From Tetrahymena elliotti 4EA (taxonomy: Eukaryota; Ciliophora; Oligohymenophorea; Hymenostomatida; Tetrahymenidae): a stretch of 64,000 bases of DNA. A program made the translations under genes and the position numbers. The stretch covers positions 1 to 64,000 of the forward strand of contig JH720345.1 in NCBI GenBank assembly GCA_000231825.2, read 5' to 3'. This document shows positions 12,206 through 26,599 of this stretch, in pieces. The notes beneath the pieces are model-generated. The model saw only the letters and a list, made by a program, of their open reading frames with translations. It was not told the origin of the DNA and ran no database searches. How positions within the stretch are numbered: the stretch's first letter is position 1; each line of letters opens with the position of its first letter.

Positions 12206-15200
12206 TCAATTAACTAAAATACCTGGTTTAACAAAAAGAATCATCAAAGTAACTATTGATACAAAAGCTCCAGCAAAATATTTTAATGCAGTTAAGCCAA
12301 AAAAGCTCCAAGCTGAAAAATCTAGAGCAGTTCCTTTTAAGAAGTCTCCAACATTTCTACCTTCTTTAGGTTTTTCAAGGATAGGATCCTTATTTGGCTC
12401 ATTTTATCCCTCACCTTTTAAATTAATACAATTTTTAGTAAATTATTTTAGAGAAAGATTTTGAATGTAAGTAACTAACACTTAAAACTAAAAGTTATAT
12501 TTTACCTACTGGATCAGACTCTGCTACTTACTTGTTAACAATTTTCATAGAAATTGAAACACAACCCCTATTTTATCCAGGATGATTAGGATGCTCAAAA
12601 TTATACTTAGTTGTAGGCATTTAAAATACAATACCCTCCTAGAGACTTTTTAAAGCCCTTTAAATTACAGAAAATAATAAGACAAATTTTAAAAGCTTTA
12701 AAATTAAAATTAAGAAATGAGTAAAAAAAATACTTCTTGAGTGTAACAACAGTTTCACCTAAATTTTCATTTGCACCCACTGTTGAAAAGTCTGATACTT
12801 TTATACGAAGACGAGGAAAAGCACAAGGAATAACAAAAGGGAATACCATTCTTTTTTCAATATTATTTTAGCAAAAATTAATTTGAGATAAGAAAATTTC
12901 AAAAAATAAAATTTTTGAAGGAAGATTAATTTCATAAGATAAAATATCTAAAATGTTTTTTACCTATAATTAAAGACTCCATTACCATTATCAGATCCAA
13001 AGTGAACATCTGTTTCTTTTGTGATTTCTTCTCCTTTTATATTAGCAGTTGAATCCAGTGAAACTGATAAAAATATATCAACTGTGCTTTTTGATACTGG
13101 ATTTGAAATAGGAATTTCAAATGTTTCCCAAATAATTAATCTTATTTCAAATTCCATAGGCTAAGGTTTTTCTATGGTTGAAGGTGGAATTATTCTTGCA
13201 ACATCAAATGGGAAGGGCTCAAGATAAAATTCTATTGTTCCTTAGCAAGTATTTTTATCTGGATGCTTTAACTATTGAGAATAATAAATGATTACATTAA
13301 ATCATAAATAAATTAAATTATTAGAAATAAAAGGAATTTCTTGATTTAATTCAATAAAAAATTATAATGTAACAACATACTTTTTAAAAGAAATTTATTT
13401 TAAAAAAAAAATATTTAAATTGGTATAGATAAAATATTAATGAATAAAACTTACTTCTAAATATTCTATAGGGGCTTTAAAATTTCTATCAAATGCTTCT
13501 ATTTTAGTGAGAAGCTCATTTATTTTAATTTCATATCTTTTCTTTTTATCACTTTCATAGTTATACTTATGTTACTCACATTTATCTCTAAAACATTCTA
13601 TGTATGTCTAATAAGCTAATCTTCTTCTAAGTTCTTTTTATCCTGTATAAATAAAAATTCAAATAAGGTGATCAAATTTTTATTTGAAACAAATTATTTC
13701 ATTTTATAATGTTTTTTATTTATAAATTTAAATAGAATAATAACCATAAATAAATAAAAACAAAGATTGTTAAAAATATACCTAGAATTCTGTCCTCCAA
13801 ATCTATTTCAAATTATCCAATTAGAGCATCTATAGCTGCTCCTTGGTTCATAATTTTTACAACAAGATTCCAATCCTCGGGAAGAGTAGCATCCAATTCA
13901 TACATTTTAAAAAATTCAGGATTTAATGTATCAGGAACTATATTTGTGATATCCTTTATGTTTTTGATAATATTCCTACCTCTATTTTCACCATCACCTA
14001 CTATAACCCAAGGATAAGAAGTAGCAGAACAAATAGCAGCTTCACCTATATTATTTGAATTTAGATATTAATTAATTTAAATACTCATTTCAATCAATAT
14101 TTAACCTGCTAAAAGATGATATGCTTCTATCTTAGATGCTTATGCACTAATGTTTGTGCAGCGTCTCAAATACATTCTTGCTTTAACCTCTAAGGGCTTA
14201 TTGAAGAAATTTAAAAATGCTTTTTAGAAAATATCAAATGGGAAATTTTAATCATCTCCTTCACATTTATAGCTGACAAGTTACTTATTATCACCTAGCT
14301 TTAAACTTAAGTTAGATCTACTTTAACTTTTTAAATCATCAGACTTTTATGTAAAAAGTAAAGTTTAAATTAATTTAAAAAAAAAAAATTTACTTAAACA
14401 GTTGTTCTGATGCTTGAGTTTAAAGAACCATTTTAAACTTAACTTTTAATTGTTTTTCTTATAGTTTTTTTTTTTTCCTCGACATCTTCTCTACTATGTT
14501 CTTTCATTTTTAAATGGGCTTTAATAACAGCTGCTGTAAGAATACCTATATCATTATTCTTTTTTTTAAAATCTTAATTTGATTGCATTTAAAATTAAAA
14601 TAAAAATATTTACATTATTTCCATATTAATATAGTCTGAATTTTTTGTAGGGTAGTCCTTTTTCTAATTATTCTTAAAGAGGTATTCTCACTACTTCTCT
14701 ACCATAATCTTAGTTAGGTTAAGCTTTTTATTTTAAAAATGATCAACAAACAACTCTTCATAAACAGAATCAAATAAATGAAAATATGAATTTAAGAAAT
14801 ATTTAAAAAATTAAAAACCTCCATCATCTCCTTAATCGAGAAAAACATGGTCTTTTACTTAATAGTTTTTCAAAGCTTCTATTTCTCTTAATAGTTGCTT
14901 TTCTTTTCCTTCATCTTTTTTTTTCATTTTTTTCATTTCAAAAACTAAATCAGCCAACTTTTAGATTTTTTAATCCCTTTCAAGTTTAAAATTTATTTCA
15001 TCTTCTAAAGACTTTAAATAATTTAATTATTCAAATTATTTAATTTATTCAAAACTACTTACTTTAGTAAACTAAATAGAAGGGTTGAACTCAGCATTAA
15101 AAAATATTTGAGTAGACGAAAATAATTTTTATTACAATAGTAAATTTCTTGCAGTACTTGACATACTTGAAATTTTACTTACTTTAGATTTATTTGTTAC

Positions 15201-15224
15201 ACGACTCTTTGCTTCACTCTTCAT
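12206..15224 (-). CDS. Ferlin C-terminal half (last C2 domains and membrane anchor)
   Basis: Reading from ATG 15224 to TGA 12206-12208, I place ten exons (15224-14819, 14723-14614, 14558-14394, a segment 14343-13782 with a probable 60-nt in-frame intron, 13642-13455, 13271-12964, 12850-12734, 12657-12506, 12414-12206), giving 719 codons. The order matches the C-terminal half of ferlins. A coiled N-terminus is followed by a C2 domain ending MYELDATLPEDW...ALIGQFEIDLEDR, the signature seen in ferlin C2E. Next come a Lys-rich linker and a last C2 domain (FEIRLIIWETFEIPI, LRIKVSDFST, LGETVVTLK). The end is a Trp/Phe-rich stretch leading to one hydrophobic span (FAGAFVSIVTLMILFV) and a short tail. 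Ferlins are tail-anchored proteins that bind Ca2+ and phospholipid and help vesicles fuse. The upstream gene holds the missing N-terminal C2 domains. The first intron begins GTTTTT, an unusual donor. Confidence 0.8.
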
Positions 15225-15729
15225 ATCGAATTCTTTATTTAAATAAATAAGCGTTTTATTAACTTGATAAATAAAAATAGAAATATATCACAAAAATAAA
15301 AATATTTAATATTTAATATGATTTCTCTTAATTTAATTTTTTTTTAGAATTAAACATTTTTATAGCCAATCAAATTAATTACAAGTAAATTATAAATTTT
15401 AAAAGGAAAATCCAGAGCTTAATTAAAAAAAAACCTGGGTAAAAGTTAAATTTATCAAATAAGCTTTCATTCAAGTATTTCTTAAATAAATTAAATTTAA
15501 TCCCCAAATTATTTTTTTATTCATTTTATTTTAACTAGTAAATGATTCATAAAAATTATCAAAATAAATTTTTATTTACTCAATCAACAAAAAAAAGGTA
15601 TTTCCAAGATAGAAAAAATTGTTGAAATTTAGGCAAACTAATTTATTTTTATTCAATTATGATAAAAAAATCCAGAAATTTTAAATATTTTATTAATTGG
15701 CTAAATACATTATTTGGAGAGATAAATTT
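15225..15729. other. Spacer between the two ferlin halves
   Basis: AT-rich, with TGA in every minus-strand frame and no clear coding exon. If the two halves are one gene, this would be mostly intron; a donor (T|GTAAAATAG near 15834) could start it. Confidence 0.5.
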
Positions 15730-18700
15730 TCATATACTAATAAAATAAGCTATGAAAAAACGTTTTAAAAACTAACTCTTCTAAGAAAAAATAAATTTTA
15801 TTTAATAAAATGAAAAATACATAATTTCTATTTTACATGACTTTTCATCGATTTTAGATAGAACATCAAGATTCTATAAGTTTTTTTATGATTAAGGTTA
15901 TTCATCTCCATCAAGTTTTTATGAGTTTCTACCTAGTAGTCCTCTTTTTTCTTCACTGTTTTAGTTTGGTTAATCTACATCTTCTCTAAACTACTCTGTA
16001 AAAATTTAATTTGGATCATTATCATCAAAATCATTTTCACGAGAATCTTTATCTTCTTCATTATCTCCTTCTTGATCATAAAATTAATTTTAAAACATTT
16101 CTTAATCTTCTTCTTATAATAGCATTAGATTAAGCTTTCCTAACTCAAAGAACTCAATATTTGCATTCTTAGTAGCAATATCTCCCCATGGAATATAATC
16201 AATTAAACTAATGCTAGAGTGATATCTATTTATTTATTAAAGAAAATTTTACAAATTCATTTAAATCAAATACTCTAAGTAAATACCTAACTGTCTTAAT
16301 AGCAGCTGCTCTATCTCTGATCTCAAGTTCTATAATTGGAGTAAATTGCAAATTGATTGGTATCTTTACTGATTCACAGATAGCGTTTTTCAAAATTTTG
16401 CAAAAATTAATATTTTTTAAAGGTTGTTTTTATTATTCAGCAATCATATTAAAAATTTTGCCTCCAATAGTTTTTTTCTGCTCAGCTTATTCCTCTTCAT
16501 CATATTCATTAAGAGTAATGATATTCTCATAATAAAAATTTCTGGTTATGTTTTTTCTTTCTTTTCTTTCCTCTTTAGTTACCACAAACTTTAAGTCTGG
16601 TTGAGGAATACGAAGTACAAATTCTGGATCCCTTATACCTTCAGGTAAATTTCTAACTCCAATTAATGGGAAAAATATTTGAAGGTATCTAAAATCTTAT
16701 TATTATAGAATTTTAGCAGTAGTTTCACTAAATCCACTATTTTGATTAAATGTTTTTTCACTTCTTTATAATTAAAATGCAGCTAATATTCTTCCTTTAG
16801 TAACACCTTCTTAAACAATATGATAAAACTAAAATTTAGGTGTTGGAGCTGAATTATTCATTTATTTATTATCGATCTTTACTTCACAAGCCACTGCTTT
16901 TATTGCAATTTAACCTTTTTTAATTGATTAAAAATGATTTATTAAATACGACGAATAAAATAACTTGTTTTAAATTACAAATTAAAGTTTTAAGTTAATA
17001 AAAAATAAAATTAAATTACCTATGTACACATCTTTAGAAGATTCGTAGTTATAGAAAGAAATTAAAAGATTTGAAGAAAATTCTAATTTTTCATCAAGCT
17101 CAATGAGAAATTCAATTTGATGATTCCAAATTACATTCTTACCCTTTCTCCCTGAAATAACTTCTATTATACGATTGCTATTATAATTTATATAAAATAT
17201 ATAAATTTGAATTAAAATATATTTATTTACCCAATTTATAGTTATGCCTTTATTAAAATTTCATCTGAGTGATGAGTAGGAAGTAAATCATATCCTCCCC
17301 AAAAAAAGCCCTTAAACTAGTACATTTACTTCAAACTTCTTTTGATTGGGTGACGAGTCTTTTACTTTGCTAGCATTTCTGTTTTGAGTTCTACATTCAT
17401 CAGTAGATGGGAGTGTACTTCTTACATAGTTTTATAAATTACAGGTCTAAGTTAATACCATTTAGGATACTCATGCTCTAATTCTTTTGAAGTTGGTTTT
17501 ATTCTTATGTAAGCCTATCTCTTAACAATTTCATAATCGGATTCCTTCGTTTTTGAATTTGGATTTAGATTAACTGAATAAAGAGAAATTATCACATCAG
17601 GTTACTGAGATTGATCAAAAGGTAAATCAATCTATTTTAAAAAATGATATTCAAATTTTTAATAAAATAAAAAGCATAGCAAATATTGAATTGCCTTAAT
17701 TTTGAGCAAATAAAAAAAGATTTACTGGTAATTCTTATATTTGTGACTTAGAGTCTTTCCAAATGTATGAATTAAGTTATCTCAGATTACTCTATGTTTA
17801 ATTTTTCTTTTATTTTTCATTTTTATCTACTCTTTTTTAGCAGGGTTTACTTTTAATAACTTACCCTCCAAAATTTACTTCAATTATAATATGGTCACCA
17901 CAATCTAAAGAACTCTAGTCAATTATTACAACAAATAAATTTATTTTTAAAAGAATTATTTTAAATTACTTATAATTCAAATGTATCACATCTCAAGATA
18001 TATTTTTAGATTGCTGGTTCTTTATATCCACCCAAAGGCTGTAATCCCAGTTCAGCTTTTTCATTTGGAGATAATGAAAGTGACAATAATATTCTACCCA
18101 TATACATAGTTCCTTCTACTTATTTAGCTAATTTTTTTATAACTTCATCTATCATGCCCTCTGGTCTTTCATTAAGTGGTACTCCATACAAGTGAAACTT
18201 AATATGATAAATATAAATGATTTTTAAAAAATCTTTTTGATTGAATTGAATGAAAGAAATATCATAAATATTAATTTTACCCATTTATAACTCATAGTGC
18301 CTCCTCTTGAATGCAAAGTATTGATGTTAAACCAGTCATTTTCATTTGGCTTTTCAGGAATAGCAGCAATAAAATTATCAGATCTTAAAGTTCTCTATTT
18401 TTGTAAAATGTATTTTTTAAAAATAATTACAATAAAAGATAAAAATTACACTATCCCAAACTCTGATCACAATTTTATCATTATACACAGGGACAAAAAC
18501 AGGAAAGACCATTTTACATTAGAAATTTGGTTTCTGCGAATTTTTCACTGTCATAGTCCTTAAAACATTACTTCCTACTCTACATGCAATAAACCTTTTT
18601 ATTTAAATTTCCAAAAAATAAAACTTAATTATATAATATATTCAATTACGAATCACAAGTAGAGCCAGTTAGTATAGGAAGATCTTCTCCTTTAACTATA

Positions 18701-19764
18701 GAAACTAACAATTAATATTATTCTCTCTTACTTTGAGGCATATTTAAAGGTACAACAGGCTACTTCCAAATAGCTTTTTTTTTTCTTTACTCATCATTCA
18801 ATTCTTCATCAGGCACATTCATAAAGCTACATCCATCATCATCATCTTCTTATGCCTCGTTATTATCATGAACTGGAGGTCTATCTTCAGTTCCAATTAT
18901 GTAGCATGAAATAAGAAGGTAACCCTATTTTGAATTTTTTATTAGATATTTTTAATTTGACAAAAAATTTGATTTTATTTTGAATAACGATCAAAAACGG
19001 TTTGGCCATTTCTAATAATTTAAGCATAAAAATTGGAATTATTAACACATTATAATTACTTTTTAATAAAAATTCAATTTAAGATTCATATTAATTCTAA
19101 ATGCAAGTATCTTTAGATTTATGCTTAAATTATTTAGATTATTATATAATAAACCTATTACTGTACTTCTAGCTTATATTTAAATTTTTTAATTATATAT
19201 TTTTTTATTTACTTGAGATTCAATTCCTTGATCAGGATGCAATAGAGTTAACCAAGTCTTGAAAAATTCATGATTATTACTTCTATATAAAGTAGATAAA
19301 CCAATTGACTGCTACCCTATTAAAGGGTTAGTAGCAAACTAATTTTAATCGATTACTTAAATAGTAATTTCCTAATTTTCAAGTTCTATTTGATTCAAGA
19401 ATAGATCTTTAAAAGTGAATGATTGGTTAAAGACTACTGTAGAGGCATTAGATTTAGTATTTGTGACTTAAGGAGGAAGCTTTCCAACAAATATTTTAAC
19501 ATATGGATCTGATCCGTCAGCATCTTTAGCTTTTAATCCTCTAGCTTCAATAATAGTGACTATACAATAAAAAAATGATAAAAATAAAGGAATAAAAACA
19601 AATAAATCTGAGGAAATATAGCATAAATCTAAAAGACATGCTTTTATAATACCTTGTACTAAATATTCCTTTTTTTAATCATATTAAGCATTTTAATTTA
19701 TAATTTTTTTAATGTCTCCTATATTAGATTTAATTTCATTAAAACCTGATACTAATTTTGACAT
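15730..19764 (-). CDS. Ferlin N-terminal half (multiple C2 domains)
   Basis: Twelve exons from ATG 19764 to TGA 15730-15732 sum to 1006 codons; for example exon 1 is 19764-19653 and exon 2 is 19559-19213. The first C2 domain is near residue 38: VTIIEARGLKAKDADGSDPY, with the Asp residues expected of a Ca2+-binding C2A loop. A second (about 215-330) has LLVSIVKGEDLP and VIRVWDS. Then comes MGRILLSLSLSP, a stretch typical of ferlins after C2B. Further C2-like parts follow (DHIIIEVNF; EVISGRKGKNVIWNHQIEF), and a later domain has IFFPLIGVRNLPEG and SLIDYIPWGD. The end is acidic. No membrane span occurs here. The length plus the 718 residues of the next gene gives about 1720 aa, normal for one ferlin. 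The last exon could alternatively be spliced at 15834. Some intron borders were picked to keep frame and may shift by a few bases. Confidence 0.8.
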
Positions 19765-21211
19765 CGTTATTAAGACTATACAAGTGTTAAATGATCTAAT
19801 CAGTATAAGCAAACTATGCCTTTATTATAACTGTACTATGTGTAAATTATTTTAGTGTTTTTATTAAAGTAATAATATTTAAACTAGCTTTTCTTATAAA
19901 TATTAGATTCTATTTTTGCCTGATTGTCCTATGAATTATATTATTAAAGTTAGTTTTGATTATAATTAGATTTTGTAAAAAATTAAAAGTTGAATACAAT
20001 AGACTAATTTTTAAATATCAGTAAATCAAAATGTTAATTTAGAAAACTAAAATATTTGAATTAAATCAATTCTTTTTTTTTTAATTGCTTGAGAAAATAT
20101 TTTATGTCAAAAATTAATTCATTTAAAAAACATATATTAATTATTAAATTTAAATTAAAAATGAAAACATTAAAAACTCATTTATTGATAGGAGGAATAA
20201 AAATTCATTTTATTTCTGACTTAACAGATATATTTAATTTTTTAGTAATACAAGAAATATTAGTAATTTTATTTTTTAATTATAATCCCCTCATTTTCAT
20301 CTCCAAAATTTCTTTAGGTAAATCTAAGTATGTATATTTAATAACTTTCTAAAATAAACAAAAATTATTCAGCTTTTAAAATTTCTATGAGGTGGTATAA
20401 ATAAAATTTTAAAAATAAAAAATTTGTTGTGTGTTAATAAAATTTTAAAAATGAAAAAATATTAAGTTTTAATTTAAATGAATTAATTTTAAAATAAAAT
20501 AATATTATTTTAAATGCATTTATTTTGAAATATGTGAAAGAAAAATATTACACTGTAAGTCACAGTATTTATTGGTTATGAAGAAAAGTAGTAAAGTCCT
20601 TGAATATATGATTACAACTGCTTATAATTCTTAGAAAAATATTAATAATATTTAATGGGGATTAATTTTGTTTATTCGAATTAAGAAAAAGATTTTTAAA
20701 CAATAAAATTACTCCACTTGAAAAATAGTTAGAAAATCTTATTTAGGATGCACTACTTAACTAATATTATTACTTTATTGGTTTACCAATTTATTATTTG
20801 TGCTTTTAATTATACATAAAAATTGTATTAATAAAAATACAATATACTGGGTGAGAACATACGAATACAATTAAATTTTAATCTATTAGTTTAAGTATAT
20901 CATCTAGCTAACTATTACTCACTTATGTATTCAAAGTAAAGCAAAACTTTTGGAATATTAATTGTGGACAAAAAGAATTAACTTTGATAATAGTTTGACT
21001 ATTTTTTTCATAAGAAATTTTTTCTAAGAGTGATTGGGCTGTTTATTATTCAATAATTGATGATTCTACTTTTAATAATTATTTGCATAGATTTATAATT
21101 AAGAAATTGTAAAATCATATCATATAAGAAAATAGCTAAACAAATAATAAGCACGCATAATTTTTATTTTCATATTTGCAAAGGGCTTTTCAAAAATATA
21201 GCCATTTTATT
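19765..21211. other. Divergent promoter region between ferlin and K+ channel 1
   Basis: About 1.45 kb separates two genes transcribed in opposite directions, so both promoters should lie here. The sequence is AT-rich without recognised protein motifs; TGA occurs in all frames. No specific element is identified. Confidence 0.6.
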
Positions 21212-24200
21212 ATGCAAAATAATGCTGAATTTGAACTGATGTAAAAGCATAGAGATTAAATGTTGGATAATAAGGGAGAAGATTTCAGCAAATTAGATGA
21301 AAGCTTAAAGTTAATGAATTATTCAAGATCGTAATTATTCATCTTTCATATTTTAATATTTTAAAATGACAATGTTATTATTAAATCCAAAACAGATATT
21401 CTAATTACAGTATAAATGGGTAAGGAGCCGACAATAGGCGCCATATGTTTTAAAATTTATAATTGGGTAAATTCTCTAAAGAACAAAGTGATTTATCATC
21501 CAATTTAGATTAAGATAAGTTAGAAGATATTTATGAAGATACATTCAAGAACTCAAAACCATCAGTTTTTTAAAGAAATTTACATAATTCAGAAATAAAG
21601 GCTGCTACAACTAAGAAGTTTTTAGATAGTACTATTTTATAAGCTAATAGTAATATACTTAGCGATGAAGAAATATAGGGCAAAAAAAATAATAAGTACC
21701 CCTTAAAATATGCTTCTTTTGATTAAAAGTAGGGTTATACTCAAGAAATCTCTTAAACTTTATTTGAAAAAGACAAAGAAGGAAGTTAAAGAAATTCACC
21801 GACAATTGATTAAATTAACAATAATAATAGCAGTAGCAACAATAACTACTTCTATTACAATAACAATCAACACAATAATTCCTCAAGTTCTCATAATTTA
21901 GACACTCCACCTATGATCAAAACATCAGCTAAGGCAAGAAGATCAACTCAGCTTGCTTTAAAGATGAAAGTTTTCTAAGGTATTTACACAAAAGCTAACG
22001 GAGTTGAATAGTTTGCTTAATCACCTTAAATTTAAGCTAGAAAAATTAATAAAATTCTTTAGGGTTAACCAATAACATATTCTCCTTAAGTTAACAACAA
22101 TCATAATAATAATAACAACAAAGATAATATGTTTACATATAACTTAGAAACTCTTTAATATCAGTTTGCTGAAGAAAAAATTCCTAACCTAGAGGAAGAG
22201 AACCATGAATAAGAAAACAAAAAATAGCATTTAATTATCCTAACTTATATGAAAAGATTTATAAATTAGCTCTTAAAACGATTATCTTACAATAAGTTTG
22301 AATTGCTTTCTGAATAATAATTTCAAATGATTGGGGATTAATCTTTTCCTTCATAATGCTATAAAAATATGTCAAATATTTTTAATGACAAGAATTCTTT
22401 ATCAATGAGTCTGCTATCAAAGAGAAGATATCATTTTGAGCAAATAAATTATTAGAAAAAAGATGGCTTGAAATAATTTTTGATTTCAATTTTTATCTAA
22501 AGAATAAATAAATCCTCAATTGTATCATTTTTACAAAAAATACCTGTTTTTGATCCAAGTAGCTAATTCATAATTATTTGGGAATCTCTTCTTCTAATAA
22601 TTATTATATTTTACTTGATCTTTATCCCTCTTAAAACAAGCTTTCAATTTACAATAGAATAAGATTCATTTCTTAACTTGTTTGCTTACTAAATCCCTCC
22701 TTTCATATTTTTGTTAGACATATTTTTCGGCTTTCAAACAGGATATTATGAATTAGGAAGAATAGTTCAAAAAAGAAAATTAATTGCACTTAGATACTTT
22801 AAATATAAATTTACTACAGATTTTCTTTGTACTTTAATGATGTTCTTAAATGGTTTTGTTGCTAACTCAACTTTTCTCGAAATAATTATTCTAATTTTTA
22901 GAATTACATAGGTAAATAATTAATAAAAAAATTAATTTCTTATTTTAATTAAGTTTTATTTACTTTCAAATTTTTAAATACTTATTTAAATCTTTATATT
23001 ACCAATATAAGTTTGAAAGACATAAACCTAAAAACCAAACAGATTTTATATTTTTTTTTAAACTACAAAATTTAAAAAAATATTTTTAAAATTTTTTATG
23101 AAAAATAAATATTAATTCGAAAAAATTATTAATAGATGAAGCATAAATTGCAAATGATAAATGATTTCTTTAGAATATAAAACAAATATCCTGCTGGATA
23201 TGAAATGCTTAAGATAGCTGTTTTTATATTATTTATGTCTCATATGTGGGGATGTCTTTTTCATCTTATTGGTTAAACAGATGATGGTCATGCATATCAA
23301 AGTAATAATGGTATCTAAAATCAAAATAAAAATTGGTTACAAGATTAAGGACTTGAACATGTAGACTGGTATACAAAATATATTTTTTCGGTTTACTTCT
23401 CTATAATAACAATGGTAACTGTAGGTTTTGGAGACATACGTCCTGTCAATGCATATGAGAAAATGTTTGTAATTGGAATGACTATAATTTCTTGTGGTAT
23501 CTTTGCATATTGTGTGAATTCAATCAGCTCAATATTTTCTTAATTGTCTTAAAAAAATATAATATTCAAATAAAAGTAATATGATCTCCTCAATTATATG
23601 AATTAAAAAAATATTAAGATGGAAACTTAAACAAAAATAATGAAATATTTGGAATATTTAGAATAAGAATCAGATCAATGTATTCCAAAAGGTAACTTAA
23701 TATAATAATTTTCAATTTTAAAGTCATTTCTAATTAAATTTAGGTGAAGCTGTTCTTTCTTCGTTTCCATTAGAGTTAAAGGAGTAGATCATGAAAGAGT
23801 ATTTTGTGAAAATACTTTAAGATGTTCCAATAATAAATGAAAACTTTAGTCTAGCCTTCTTAAGTTCTCTAAGTCTTAGAATGAAGGAAAAAATTTTAGG
23901 TCCTGGTGAAAAATTGCTTGTTAAAGATACAAGACAGCAAATTTTGTATTTTATAACTAAGGGAAGCATTGAATATTCAATTGATGATGGTGAACATTAA
24001 AAGACTTTATGCTAAATTTAAGTAAAAAATTATTATTTAAAAACATTTATTTGCTTTTGATAAACGAAAAAATATGTATGCTTTTAATTAATAAATATAT
24101 AAATAGAGTATCAAAAACGTTATAGATTTTAGGTAATTTATAACGGGAATTAAACCATCTGTATCAATATAAAGTACAACAATGACAAATGTAGCATATA

Positions 24201-26072
24201 TTAGTTACAACGATTTTATTGAGGAAATCAAAAAGTTCTATAAAGATTATGTAATTAAATTTAATTAGGTCTACCTTTTTTTAAATATGTTTTTTGTAGG
24301 AAAAATTTTGCTTTTTAAGAGATTAATTCTTAAATGATGGAAGATTTGAAAAACTATGCCCTTCTTGTAATCACTTTGGACATGAAATTAATAACTGCCC
24401 TTAGATTCACTTTAGCGTTAATAGACCTATCTTTAGTTAGAAGGTTTTTTACTCAATACCTCAACTGCGTTAACAAAACCCTCGATAGAGATCTATTGAT
24501 AAAAGAATGTCATGGAGGAATATATTTCATGAAGCTAAAAATGATTTAAAATATTTGAGATGGGCTTATGTAATAGAATATCATAACTTGTATAATTAAG
24601 TAGATATAGATGAGTAAATTAAAGTTATTGAAACTGATAAATAGTTCTTTAAAAGGTGTCCTAAAATAAAACCAGAAATAATTTAATTTGTGAAAAATTC
24701 TAATCTAACTTAAAATGCTTTAGACATAATCGTTGAAGAAAGTGAGTACAGTGGACAGTCCTAATCTAATAGCGAAGAATCTGATTACTAAACCGACTAC
24801 TCTGAAGCTGAAGGAAAGTAAAAGAATATGAAAACTCTTTAAGATGAAGATGTGCCAGAGAGTTAATATGCAGAATAAGGAATTATGGGGATGTAAGTTT
24901 AAAATGTAAATACTCATAATGAGAAATACAATGGAGTAGAGAATCCGAGTCTTTAAAACTTAGTTCAAGATGGTGACATAAATAAATTCTTAAATGATTC
25001 AAATACAATAAATCAAGGTTCTGTGCAGAACAAATCAGAAGCTAGTATAAAAAGATAAGAATCTTTAAAATCAAATAAAAGAAAATAAACATTTAATGGT
25101 GTAGCTTAATAACAAATTTAAAGGTAAGAATAACGAAAATAAACTTTTAATGCAGTTAGCTAACAGTCAATCTCAAGAAATTAAAATAGAAAACTTACAT
25201 CTGATCTCTAAGATTTTGATCGAATGAGAAGTCAGACAAGACATTTAACTAATAGATCCTATGCTTAAATGATGAATAGCACTTAAGGAATTTTAAATAA
25301 TTAGTCTTCCCTGCAGTAATCCTATATTTCTTACCAATAAGATTAGTAAAATTCAAGTAGCATGTCTATTTCTTTACCTGGAAAAAGTAATTAGCCCTAA
25401 AAAGCAAGTAACAATTAGCATGAAAGTCTAAGATAACTAGATTAATTAGTAGAAAAGTTTAAAAGGTAGTGCATGAAAATGATGACAAATAATCTTAAAG
25501 TTGACTATTTAACTCATATGTCTTAATAAAATAGTTAATAAAATAGTAAAGATGAAAATTAATCAAAAATTCTGACTTTGAGCAGATAGAGTAAAGCTAC
25601 TAATAGAGTTAACACTTATAATTCGATTTCTAATACATAACAATATAAAAGTTAATAAAGTTAATAAACTATAAAAAGTATGTAAGAAAATATCAAAAAA
25701 GCAAAAGGTGATGCAAAAGACCTTCAAACAATTCATTAAAAAAACTTTTAAAGATATGTTACTTCTTCTACCCCTTAAATGCATATTTTTGGACCTCTTT
25801 AATTCAAGTTTGATAAAGTAAAAGAATTTTAAATTTATTATCCAAAAGGAAATTCTACAAACATCATAAAAGCGTATAAAAAAATCTAAAGCTAATTGAA
25901 AACAAATACAAAATTGTTTATATACAAACATCGTTAATCTGGCTTATCAGATCAAGCTATTTCCCATCATCACTAAGAGAAATTTAACTAAATGTCTAAA
26001 AAAGCAGCTTCCAAAATGAGTAAAATGTCTCACATATCATTTATGGATGCATAAAAAAATATTCAACTTTGA
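21212..26072 (+). CDS. Cyclic-nucleotide-gated-type K+ channel 1 with zinc knuckle
   Basis: Six exons (21212-21330, 21411-22911, 23136-23691, 23744-24021, 24107-24250, 24300-26072) give 1457 codons in frame. The first 400 residues are polar, with Asn/Ser runs. S1 begins after IPVFDPSSQ; six membrane spans follow, with the pore TMVTVGFGDIRP (filter TVGFGD, about 635-640), as in EAG/CNG-family K+ channels. S4 is poor in regularly spaced Arg, so voltage sensing may be weak. The cyclic-nucleotide-binding fold (about 740-865) has ILYFITKGSIEYSI and SVSIQSTTMTNVAYIS, but no clear GE of the phosphate cassette. Directly after it is a CCHC zinc knuckle, Cys886-x2-Cys889-x4-His894-x4-Cys899, then a 550-residue Gln/Ser-rich tail. 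It should carry K+ across a ciliary or plasma membrane. Its paralogue lies at 49139-54486. Confidence 0.9.
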
Positions 26073-26373
26073 TGATATTTAATAATTCATACTCGTGAAA
26101 TTAAATGATGCTTAAAACAAAATCTTATTTAATGTAATATATAAAAACAATTTTCTTTTATTATTTTAACTAATAATTATTATATGAGTATCTCTTGCTT
26201 ACTTTGAATAAATAAATTTAAAATATTTTTGTTTAGCTAATTTAATTATTTTGTTTATCTTTTAATCTCTTTTACCAGTAAAAAAAATATAATAAATTCA
26301 TTGATTTCATGAAAATCACTAACTATTTCTTTTTTTCTATAAAGTATTTATTTTTTTTAGTAAAATTTTATTT
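26073..26373. other. 3' flank of K+ channel 1
   Basis: AT-rich untranslated or intergenic sequence running into the gap; no motif seen. Confidence 0.6.
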
Positions 26374-26473
26374 NNNNNNNNNNNNNNNNNNNNNNNNNNN
26401 NNNNNNNNNNNNNNNNNNNNNNNNNNNNNNNNNNNNNNNNNNNNNNNNNNNNNNNNNNNNNNNNNNNNNNNNN
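26374..26473. other. Assembly gap (100 N)
   Basis: Exactly 100 N, a conventional placeholder for a gap of unknown size. It precedes a duplicated sequence, which may have caused the break. Confidence 0.98.
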
Positions 26474-26599
26474 TAATTAAATAAATAAATTAATATACAA
26501 CATCTAAGAAGTTATTCTTGATAAATTTAATTCCAACATAAATTTATTTGGATAAAAAATTTAGTAAATTGACGTAAAAAATTAGAAACTTCATAATAA

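Noticed and set aside
20089..20352. Short plus-strand frame of about 87 codons
   Set aside because: Low-complexity Ile/Lys/Phe/Leu composition typical of translated AT-rich intergenic DNA, no motif, and it sits in the spacer between the divergent ferlin and K+ channel genes.
24107..24140. Acceptors at TTATAG or TTTTAG near 24122-24134 for K+ channel 1
   Set aside because: Both put the rest of the cNMP domain out of frame; the AAATAG acceptor at 24106 restores FITGIKPSVS and the in-frame total.
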